NCBI GenBank assembly: GCA_018646105.1
Contig: JABGVJ010000048.1
Coordinates: 1-34,178 of the forward strand
DNA length: 34,178 bases
Source: a bacterium
GTDB taxonomy: Bacteria; Margulisbacteria; Marinamargulisbacteria; JABGVJ01
Direction: 5' to 3'
The notes beneath the pieces were generated by a model. The model made no database searches, was not told the origin of the DNA, and saw nothing but the letters and a program-made list of their open reading frames with translations. The position numbers and the translations under genes are program-made. Positions 1-5,944 of this stretch are shown piece after piece (within the stretch, counting starts at the first letter, position 1; every line of letters starts with the position of its first letter).

Positions 1-2
1 AT

Positions 3-257
3 TTAGCGATTGATTATCAGGTTGTGTCTTCAGAAACTAGTTTTTTTAAAAAGTTAAATATTGGAACTGAAGCTAGAATCTTGAATGAGTCTATAAGGTT
101 ACGTGGCGGTTTAAACCATGGGTTTATCGTAGGTGGTTTTGGCTGGGATTTCTTAATATTTAAATTTGATTTTGCAATGAATACATTTGCTTTAGGGTCA
201 GAAGTTAATATTAACCCAGTTACTTATTATGTATTCCAAGGCGGAATTTTATTTTAA
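3..257 (+). CDS. C-terminal part of an outer-membrane beta-barrel-like protein (5' partial)
   Basis: The reading frame is open from base 3, so the true start lies outside the window; a GTG at 24 is only an internal codon. The 84 visible residues alternate short hydrophobic and polar stretches with glycines (RLRGGLNHGFIVGGFG, then DFLIFKFDFAM) and finish in GGILF. A terminal phenylalanine after an amphipathic strand is the usual signature of proteins inserted in the outer membrane by the BAM machinery. The spacing of predicted strands is reminiscent of PorV/TraF-like barrel proteins, but the family cannot be settled from the tail alone. A strong terminator follows within 25 bases, so this is the last gene of its operon. 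Barrel call moderate, exact identity unknown. Confidence 0.55.
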   Translation, partial: LAIDYQVVSSETSFFKKLNIGTEARILNESIRLRGGLNHGFIVGGFGWDFLIFKFDFAMNTFALGSEVNINPVTYYVFQGGILF

Positions 258-280
258 TTGTTTGATTGAAGATATTGTTA

Positions 281-314
281 AAAAAGAGACTGCTAGGGCA
301 GTCTCTTTTTTTTT
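281..314 (+). terminator. Rho-independent terminator after the beta-barrel gene
   Basis: Perfect 8-bp stem GAGACTGC (286-293) with GCAGTCTC (298-305), loop TAGG, followed by nine T (306-314). Five A precede the stem, so it could also work weakly on the minus strand. It separates the partial gene at the left edge from yqeK. Confidence 0.88.
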
Positions 315-391
315 GAGTTTGAAAACGCTAGGTCTTGTTCTGGAGTGTAATACCATTTATGATGATGACCGTTTTAGAAGAGCAAGTTATA

Positions 392-397
392 TATAAT
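392..397 (+). promoter_or_regulatory. Possible -10 box upstream of yqeK
   Basis: TATAAT lies 20 bases upstream of the TTG start, between the terminator and yqeK. No good -35 hexamer is visible at 16-18 bases. A start site about 7 bases downstream would fall inside the AGGAG ribosome site (403-407), giving an almost leaderless message, so the box may be fortuitous or the 5' end slightly upstream. Confidence 0.3.
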
Positions 398-417
398 CTG
401 GTAGGAGTGAAAATATT

Positions 418-1050
418 TTGGAACAGTTAATGGAGAAAGTACAAAAATGTTTTTCTGGGGAAAGGTTTGAACATTCTTTAAACGTAGCTAAAGAAGCTAA
501 AATTTTAGCTGGAGTTTGGGGAATAAATCAAAAGAAGGCATATTTAGCTGGTTTGTTGCATGATGTGGCTAAGGAATTAACTTTAGAGCATATTAAAACA
601 AATCAGATTAAACATCATACATCTTTGGAAAAATGTTTTTATGAGTACCCTAAAATATGGCATGCTTTGATTGCCCCTGATTTTATTAAATATAAATTTT
701 TGATCGACGATGTGGCGGTATTGAATGCGGTAAAATGGCATACTACAGGGAAAGCTAAAATGACGAAATTAGACCAGATTTTATATATAGCGGATTATAT
801 AGAGCCTAAACGCGATTTTGCGGATTTGGAATATATTAAAGTTTTAGCAAATAAGGATTTAGATAAAGCTGTTTTCGCATTGGCTATTTCAAGTATAATT
901 AGTTTGACGAAACGAAATTTAAAAATACATCCGGCGACTGTGAAATGTAAAAATTATTATAACGATAAATTATTAGTGGAAGATACGGAAAAAATTACGC
1001 GAGATTTATGGCGGTTGTGGAAATATAATCTAGAAAGTATAAATAAGTGA
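418..1050 (+). CDS. yqeK: YqeK-type HD-domain hydrolase (diadenosine tetraphosphatase)
   Basis: A 210-residue HD-superfamily phosphohydrolase. Metal-binding candidates are visible in order: His19 (FEHSLNVA), the HD pair His48-Asp49 (AGLLHDVAKEL), His82, His108 (VKWHTTG) and Asp126 (ILYIADYIEP). The IADYIEP and KWHTTG stretches are typical of YqeK, the symmetrical Ap4A hydrolase family. In this family the enzyme splits the alarmone Ap4A into two ADP. The TTG start at 418 is chosen because AGGAG (403-407) sits 10 bases upstream; an ATG at 430 lacks a comparable site. The stop overlaps the GTG of the LCP gene, and the order yqeK-LCP-rsfS is a common bacterial arrangement, which supports the assignment. 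Confidence 0.88.
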   Translation: MEQLMEKVQKCFSGERFEHSLNVAKEAKILAGVWGINQKKAYLAGLLHDVAKELTLEHIKTNQIKHHTSLEKCFYEYPKIWHALIAPDFIKYKFLIDDVAVLNAVKWHTTGKAKMTKLDQILYIADYIEPKRDFADLEYIKVLANKDLDKAVFALAISSIISLTKRNLKIHPATVKCKNYYNDKLLVEDTEKITRDLWRLWKYNLESINK

Positions 1051-2594
1051 GAAATATAAATAAATTTATAGAAGCTAAGACGGTTTTTTTAGCTGCTATT
1101 TTATTGCTTTTGATTTTAATTGTTTTGCCATATACCGCGTTATTTTTTGGGAAAATTACGGTGTTAGAGTTTTTTTTAAATGTGATGCCTCGTAAAACTT
1201 TACAAGGCGTTAATATTTTGGCGATTGGGGTGGATAACACAAAGATTATTAAACGATCTGACACAATTATGATTTTGCATTTAGATACGGAAAAAGCCAA
1301 AGTAGGTATTTTGTCTATACCGCGAGATACGCGAGTGAATATTCCTGGGGTGGGGTTTACAAAAATTAATCATGCTTATGCTTATGGAGGCGTGCCGTTA
1401 TTGCAAAAAACAGTGTCTGAATTATTGAGTATTCCGATAAATTATTATGTCAAAGTAGATTTGAAAGGTGTGGAAAAAATTGTAGATGAAATAGGCGGGG
1501 TGACTTTAGATGTGCCTAAAGATTTGTATTATGTGGATGAAGCCGGTGATTTGTATGTGAATTTAAAAAAAGGTAAACAGAAATTGGATGGAAAAACAGC
1601 TTTAGAATATTTGAGGTTTCGGCATGATATTAAAGGGGATATTGGTAGAATTAAGAGGCAACAAAGTTTTGTAAAAGCTTTTGTGACCAAGTTTTTGCAA
1701 GTAACCGAGTTGCTGAAATATCCGAATATGATAGTTAAGCTTAGCTCGAATGTGAAAACAAATTTGAGTGTACCTCAGGTTATGAGCCTGGCTACTTATT
1801 TTAGTAAGGCTTATAAAGAAGGACGGGTTTTTACGGAAACGGTTCCTGGTGCGGTAACCGTGGTTAATGGAGTGAGTTATTGGCGGCCTAATATGGCAAA
1901 AATGGATGGTGCGGTAGAAGAAGTTTTGTTTGGGTTTGTTGAGGAAGAGAAGAGTTTGCCAGAATTGACGGGGCAGCAGGTAGCTGTAAAGCCAGAGATA
2001 AAAAAGAAAAGCAAAAAAGTATTATTGGAGAAAAAGGTTGTAGCAAAGTTGAGTTTGGAACAGCCTTCTGTTTTAGAAAAGAAACCAGTAATTTTAGAGA
2101 AAAAGAAGAAGGTAGAAGAAGTTGCTAAAAAGAAAGAAAAAGAAGTAGTTAAAGTGGCGGTAAAAGAAAAGAAAAAGACAGAAAAAGTAATTAAGAAGGT
2201 AGCTAAAAAAGTAGAAGTTAAAGTAGCGCAAGTTAAGATAATAGAAAACAGAGTATTGTTGGCAAAAGATAAGCTTTTAGTATTAGAAGTTTTAAATGGG
2301 AATGGGGCGGATTTTCTAGCACAGCATGGGGCCCGTTTTTTTAAAGGGAAAGGGTTTAAAGTAAAAAGATTTGATAATGCGGGTAATTTTAAGTATCAAA
2401 AAACTTTGATTGTGGATTGGAAAGGGAATTTGGAAGCGGTTTTGCGATTAGCTAATTATTTTTTTATTGATCCTGAAAATATTATAGTATACGATAGACC
2501 ACAAAAAGGGACGGATATTACGATAGTGCTGGGAAAAGATTGGGCTGAATTGAAAAAGAAGATGGAAAATAAGGGGAAAAATGAAAAAAAATAA
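1047..2594 (+). CDS. LytR-CpsA-Psr (LCP) family protein with C-terminal LytR_C domain
   Basis: 515 residues beginning with GTG, overlapping the yqeK stop by 4 bases. A single transmembrane segment at about 12-35 anchors it with the catalytic part outside. The LCP domain (about 50-215) shows RSDTIMI, LSIPRDTRV with Arg93-Asp94, and the arginine-rich RFRHDIKGDIGRIKRQQ segment that binds the polyprenyl pyrophosphate substrate in this family. Family members transfer polyprenyl-linked glycopolymers to peptidoglycan. Residues about 313-400 form a lysine/glutamate/valine-rich spacer of repeated KK and EKK clusters, probably an extended linker. A LytR_C domain (about 408-500, LLVLEVLNGNGADFLA) ends the protein. 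Which polymer it attaches cannot be read from the sequence. Confidence 0.9.
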   Translation: MRNINKFIEAKTVFLAAILLLLILIVLPYTALFFGKITVLEFFLNVMPRKTLQGVNILAIGVDNTKIIKRSDTIMILHLDTEKAKVGILSIPRDTRVNIPGVGFTKINHAYAYGGVPLLQKTVSELLSIPINYYVKVDLKGVEKIVDEIGGVTLDVPKDLYYVDEAGDLYVNLKKGKQKLDGKTALEYLRFRHDIKGDIGRIKRQQSFVKAFVTKFLQVTELLKYPNMIVKLSSNVKTNLSVPQVMSLATYFSKAYKEGRVFTETVPGAVTVVNGVSYWRPNMAKMDGAVEEVLFGFVEEEKSLPELTGQQVAVKPEIKKKSKKVLLEKKVVAKLSLEQPSVLEKKPVILEKKKKVEEVAKKKEKEVVKVAVKEKKKTEKVIKKVAKKVEVKVAQVKIIENRVLLAKDKLLVLEVLNGNGADFLAQHGARFFKGKGFKVKRFDNAGNFKYQKTLIVDWKGNLEAVLRLANYFFIDPENIIVYDRPQKGTDITIVLGKDWAELKKKMENKGKNEKK

Positions 2595-2949
2595 TGAGGT
2601 TTTTTTAGAAGACATTATTAAAGTTTGTGAAGATAAACAAGCTAAAGAAATTAAAGTATATAAATTAAAAGATGATTTTTTGGCGGATTTTTTACTGATT
2701 TTGAGCGCTAATAATTTTATACATTGTAAAGCGATATCGAATGATATTTTGGCGACAGCTAAGAAATTTCAAGAGAAATATGCGGGTTCGGAAATTAATT
2801 GTAGTCCTAATGTTTCGGGTAAACCGGACAGTGGTTGGTTGATTATTGACTTTAATGTTTTTATGGTGCATATTTTTATTAAAGATTTACGTGATTATTA
2901 TAAACTGGATGATTTTTTAGAGAATAAAGCAGTGATTTTTCATTATTAA
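2581..2949 (+). CDS. rsfS: Ribosomal silencing factor RsfS
   Basis: 122 residues, starting at an ATG 14 bases inside the end of the LCP gene. The middle matches RsfS/Iojap: a DFLLILSANNFIHCKAISND segment after an N-terminal alpha-beta unit, then a GWLIIDFNVFMVHIF strand pair, the most conserved part of the family. RsfS binds uL14 on the large ribosomal subunit and blocks subunit joining in slow-growing cells. Length is normal for the family. Position after yqeK and an LCP gene agrees with the call. The TAA ends at 2949 and the tRNA-Ala begins at the very next base, so this mRNA has no 3' untranslated region once the tRNA is cut out. Confidence 0.88.
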   Translation: MKKNNEVFLEDIIKVCEDKQAKEIKVYKLKDDFLADFLLILSANNFIHCKAISNDILATAKKFQEKYAGSEINCSPNVSGKPDSGWLIIDFNVFMVHIFIKDLRDYYKLDDFLENKAVIFHY

Positions 2950-3024
<75 letters not shown>

Positions 3025-3025
<1 letters not shown>

Positions 3026-3168
3026 ATCCTCTTTGAAAAAGGATAATTTAGCTTTATACTGCGGTAAACTTCGTCTCTAAAATTCTCATTTATTAAATAT
3101 AAACTCGAATTTTATTTTCTTGTTTCCCTGTGTCTAAATCTAAATTTTACTCTTTTTCAAAGAGGATT
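3025..3168. repeat. Long inverted repeat with nested inner repeat, touching the tRNA-Ala 3' end
   Basis: ATCCTCTTTGAAAAAG (3026-3041) has its exact reverse complement CTTTTTCAAAGAGGAT at 3152-3167; adding the A3025/T3168 pair gives 17 perfect pairs around about 110 bases. Inside, TAAAATTC (3078-3085) is mirrored by GAATTTTA (3107-3114). No coding frame was recognised between the arms. Candidates are a structured RNA, a small palindromic mobile element at the tRNA end, or an unusual long-loop processing/termination stem between tRNA-Ala and the convergent response regulator. Confidence 0.7.
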
Positions 3169-3218
3169 ATATTTTTTGTCTTGCTGATATCCAAATTTAT
3201 AGACGCTTTAAGAGAGGT

Positions 3219-3572
3219 TTATCGTCCCATAATTTTTTTGATCTGCTCTAAAATATAATCTATATCCTTAAATGGTTTGGGGAAAGCATGCTCGATTTCT
3301 AGTTTTTTTGCACCAACAATGATTTTTGTACATGCGCTGATTAGGATGATTGCTATTTCTGGATGGTGTGTTTTTAACCATTTAATGATTTCTAAACCAT
3401 CCATGCCTGGTAACTGGTAATCTGTAATTACTAATTTAATATTTTTTTGTTTTTTAAGGATTTTTAAAGCTGTTTCTCCATCTTTTGCTTCTAGAATTTC
3501 GTGTTCGTTTAGAAGAAATTTTAGCATTGCACGGATGCATGAGTTATCGTCTATGATTAGGATTTTATCCAT
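3219..3572 (-). CDS. Single-domain response regulator (CheY/Spo0F-like receiver)
   Basis: 117 residues, one complete receiver domain and nothing else. The acidic pair is Asp8-Asp9 (ILIIDDN), the phosphoacceptor Asp51 (VITDYQLPGMDG), the switch Ser79 (ILISAC) and the conserved lysine Lys99 in FPKPF. With no output domain it must act by binding a partner or passing phosphate on. No histidine kinase lies in the window, and FliM here lacks a recognisable CheY-binding peptide, so a motor-switch role is not supported. AAGGA lies about 10 bases upstream of the ATG. Its leader runs back through the hairpin run at 3589-3656. It is convergent with the tRNA-Ala unit across the long inverted repeat. Confidence 0.88.
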   Translation of the reverse strand: MDKILIIDDNSCIRAMLKFLLNEHEILEAKDGETALKILKKQKNIKLVITDYQLPGMDGLEIIKWLKTHHPEIAIILISACTKIIVGAKKLEIEHAFPKPFKDIDYILEQIKKIMGR

Positions 3573-3588
3573 AATTTTTTTTTCCTTT

Positions 3589-3656
3589 CTGACTTACGTC
3601 AGGGTGTTAATGCAAAGGCCGCAGGCCTTTGCATTAACACCATCGCTGGTAGCGAT
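3589..3656. repeat. Run of three back-to-back perfect hairpins
   Basis: Three stems follow with no gap: CTGAC-TTAC-GTCAG (3589-3602); an 18-bp perfect stem GGTGTTAATGCAAAGGCC (3603-3620) with GGCCTTTGCATTAACACC (3624-3641) and loop GCA; and ATCGCT-GGT-AGCGAT (3642-3656). A weaker GGAAT/ATTCC pair follows at 3668-3687. There is no T run outside the stems, so they are not classical terminators. The run lies between the divergent response regulator (minus) and JAMM gene (plus), in the leader of the former. It is visibly richer in G+C than its surroundings. Confidence 0.8.
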
Positions 3657-3846
3657 TACCTTTTACTGGAATGAAAACATCGATTCCGCAAGTGACGGGG
3701 GTGAGGCCTAAATGTCTTGCGCTAAAGAGACCAGATTGTTTTCCGGCATATATTGACGTAAAAGATTTTATATGATAATTTTTTATTCCTGTTATTTGCT
3801 TTAAGGATGAGTAAATATACAGGTAAAAAAATATTGGAGGGGGTAA

Positions 3847-5133
3847 ATGGTTTTTTTGAAAGTTATTGCGATACCTCAAAATGTGGTATTTGTGGAAAGA
3901 AGACCGTTGCCCAAATTCCCTGATCATTCTGCAGATATTATAGAATATTTACAATTTCTAAATCCTATTATGGATGCTGGTTTTGTAAGTAGAAGCTTAA
4001 ACCCTCAAAAACAACAAAATAAACTTCAATTCATTATTGCTTGCCTGAATACTTATAGATTGGTTGAAGATTTTCCTGATTTTTTTAGTGCAGAGTTGAT
4101 GGAAACTCTGGCTGAACAAGAAGGAATAAGTACTAAGCTAGTTACTTGGTTAAAATTTTGTGGTTGGATTAAAAATGAATATGATCTAACAGAGATTAAC
4201 TCTGTAGGCAGATTTCTCTTTTTTCAAGATGTAATTGAATATACTGAAAAAAGAAGCGTCATTAAACCGCTAATCGCACTGCATCCCAAAGGGGAACAAG
4301 ATCAAGAAGTAGGGAGGCCTTCCTTTGAAAGCGAGCGTAGTGTCAGTAGTTGTGGAAGAGAAGATGAAATTAGCATAACTACTGCTGCCCTGATGAGATT
4401 ACTGAAAAATTATTTACGGGCTAGAGATATAGATATTTCTGTAAATGACAATATACTTAGGCGGTTGTGGAATGGATCCATTGTTGGGCAATCCTTTACT
4501 TTAGAGCAACTTGAACAGACCGTATGTTTTTTCCCAATTGAATTAGGTTTTTTGGTTGATAAAGAGAATATTATTGTAAACTATGCTATTGGTACTAGTT
4601 TAAATCTGCAATTACAAGATTTACAAGGAGAATTATTAGATTGCACAGAGATGATTATTACCCATAATCATCCTAGAGGTACTACTTTTTCTTTAAGTGA
4701 TTTAGTGGCTTGTGCTGAAATGCCGATTGGAGAAATTAGAGTAGTTACAATACTAGCAGAAGACCCAGAAAATATATCATTTAAGCTATATAGAGCTAAA
4801 ATTTTATATCAAAAGGGTTTTGACATGAAGGCTTTACTAAATGCTTTTTATTTGTATTTTTATAATGGCTATCGCATGAGCGAAGTATTAGATGATGACG
4901 CTGTTTATAGTGATTCTGCCAAATATCTGGAAAATGCTGTTTCAACTTTAATGTTTTTAGGTTTTATCAGCTGTGAAGGCATATCTTATAGAGAATATAC
5001 TCCTTCACCCCCAGAAAAGTTGTTGGCTGAAATCAGAGAAGATAAGGATCGTTTAATAGCAGAAAAAAAAATTGTTGAAATCGAAATTTCAGAGGCTGTC
5101 ACGTATTTAGAACAAATAATGGCACTAAGCTAG
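3847..5133 (+). CDS. JAMM/RadC-like (MPN) domain protein, accessory
   Basis: 428 residues. A complete JAMM zinc-hydrolase motif lies at 273-285: His273-x-His275-Pro, Ser282 and Asp285 in THNHPRGTTFSLSDL, preceded at Glu232 (PIELGFLVDKE) by a candidate catalytic glutamate and by IGTSLNLQLQ, which resembles the GT strand of RadC. JAMM proteins are metal isopeptidases or deubiquitinases; RadC members have no settled activity. The N-terminal 200 residues look helical and match nothing I recognise; residues about 147-172 are polar and encoded by more GC-rich DNA, like an insertion. The last 40 residues (KLLAEIREDKDRLIAEKK) predict a coiled coil. A strong GGAGG (3836-3840) sets the ATG. It stands alone on its strand and overlaps the convergent ankyrin gene by 9 bases. 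Substrate and role unknown. Confidence 0.6.
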   Translation: MVFLKVIAIPQNVVFVERRPLPKFPDHSADIIEYLQFLNPIMDAGFVSRSLNPQKQQNKLQFIIACLNTYRLVEDFPDFFSAELMETLAEQEGISTKLVTWLKFCGWIKNEYDLTEINSVGRFLFFQDVIEYTEKRSVIKPLIALHPKGEQDQEVGRPSFESERSVSSCGREDEISITTAALMRLLKNYLRARDIDISVNDNILRRLWNGSIVGQSFTLEQLEQTVCFFPIELGFLVDKENIIVNYAIGTSLNLQLQDLQGELLDCTEMIITHNHPRGTTFSLSDLVACAEMPIGEIRVVTILAEDPENISFKLYRAKILYQKGFDMKALLNAFYLYFYNGYRMSEVLDDDAVYSDSAKYLENAVSTLMFLGFISCEGISYREYTPSPPEKLLAEIREDKDRLIAEKKIVEIEISEAVTYLEQIMALS

Positions 5134-5625
5134 CGCTTTTAATACTTCGGTTTGCGTGCACAAAGCCTTTTTTTGTAGTGCTAACATATAGGGCGTTTTT
5201 CCCCGTTTATTAGCAAAAGACTTATTCGCTTGATATTTAAGTAATAACAAGATCAGTTTGCTGTATTGTTTTGCAACAGCAGCATATAGTGGAGTATCAA
5301 GGCTATCTGTTTTTTTAACATTCGCGTTTGCTCCATGTTCAAGTAAAAACTTTGCAGTATCGTAAGCTCTATCGGGATTGATTTGTACGCAAGCTATATG
5401 TAAGGCACTCATAGTTTTTCCTAAAGGCCGTATATTAACGAGTATTCCGAATTTCTTCGCTCCAATCTCTTCATGAATTTCAGTAAGCGTTTTTACACAT
5501 CCTGTGCTTGCGCAGTCATATATGCTACGTATGTAAGAGTGTTCGGTTCTTTTGCGTTGTGGTTTGGGGTTTTGGCTAGGAAAAACCTCAGTTTTTTTTG
5601 CAACAATTTTATATTTATTATTCAT
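5125..5625 (-). CDS. Small ankyrin-repeat protein
   Basis: 166 residues. A polar N-terminus (1-35, rich in Lys, Pro and Gln) leads into ankyrin repeats. Helical hallmarks are SALHIACVQ...AKFLLEHGANANV (about 73-105), DTPLYAAVAKQYSKLILLLLKYQANKSF (about 110-137) and RGKTPYMLALQKKA (about 141-154). The first segment, about 36-68, may be a degenerate repeat. There is no signal peptide or membrane segment. Ankyrin repeats bind proteins; bacterial examples include secreted effectors and inhibitors of neighbouring enzymes, but nothing here decides between these. It converges on the JAMM gene with a 9-base overlap, so the two share a 3' end and may be functionally linked or may affect each other by antisense transcription. 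Confidence 0.72.
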   Translation of the reverse strand: MNNKYKIVAKKTEVFPSQNPKPQRKRTEHSYIRSIYDCASTGCVKTLTEIHEEIGAKKFGILVNIRPLGKTMSALHIACVQINPDRAYDTAKFLLEHGANANVKKTDSLDTPLYAAVAKQYSKLILLLLKYQANKSFANKRGKTPYMLALQKKALCTQTEVLKALA

Positions 5626-5944
5626 AATCGTTTTCTCAAATTCTTGTACTTATAAAATTATCGTTTTAAAAAATATTTATGTTGCAATGTAATAATAAGA
5701 TTTATTTAATTATAACATTTTTTTAATTCAAGGTGCCAATTGCGACCCCTTTTGTGCTTAATCTGGTAACTTTTTGCGGTATTTGTCTAAAGCGCTTTGG
5801 CCAGTAATTGGAGACTGGTTATTTCAGGCCTGCATACCTCTAATAAATTGATTTTTGCTCTAGTCAACTAAAGGTATTTGTGATAATTTATTTTAAGCTT
5901 ACGCTTATTAAAAAAATCAAATAAAAAAAGAAGGGAAAAAAATA
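5626..5944. other. 319-base noncoding gap between the ankyrin gene and ppdK
   Basis: No credible gene is seen. The stretch holds the upstream region of the ankyrin gene (very AT-rich, 5640-5720) and the long leader or promoter region of ppdK. Visible elements are the palindrome AAAGCGCTTT (5789-5798), a small CCAGT/ACTGG pair (5801-5818), two copies of GGTATTTGT (5779 and 5873) and a short TAAGC-TTAC-GCTTA hairpin near 5893-5906. A clear -35/-10 pair for ppdK could not be assigned. Confidence 0.6.
5785..5802. promoter_or_regulatory. Candidate LacI/CcpA-family operator upstream of ppdK
   Basis: A perfect 10-bp palindrome AAAGCGCTTT (5789-5798) with a central CG lies inside a longer partly symmetric stretch (TGTCT on the left, GGCCA on the right). 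This core is typical of operators of LacI-family regulators, including catabolite-response elements. It lies about 145 bases before the ppdK start. Regulation of ppdK, a central carbon enzyme, by such a factor is plausible but inferred; no regulator gene is in the window. Confidence 0.4.

Noticed and set aside
995-1300. Minus-strand frame across yqeK and the LCP gene
   Set aside because: Fully antisense to two well-supported genes; basic and Ile/Asn-rich like a shadow frame.
3603-3641. 18-bp hairpin as an integron attC site
   Set aside because: The stem is perfect with a 3-base loop and lacks the GTTRRRY/RYYYAAC core and the unpaired bases of attC; no integrase gene is present.
5473-5655. 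Small plus-strand open frame opposite the ankyrin gene
   Set aside because: It lies antisense to ankyrin codons, has no ribosome site and its Phe/Tyr-rich composition is what the complement of a Lys-rich gene gives.
5640-5944. Downstream att repeat of tRNA-Ala that would bound a genomic island
   Set aside because: I looked for a copy of the tRNA 3' end (CTTGGCTCCACCA) at the far side of the accessory patch and found none.
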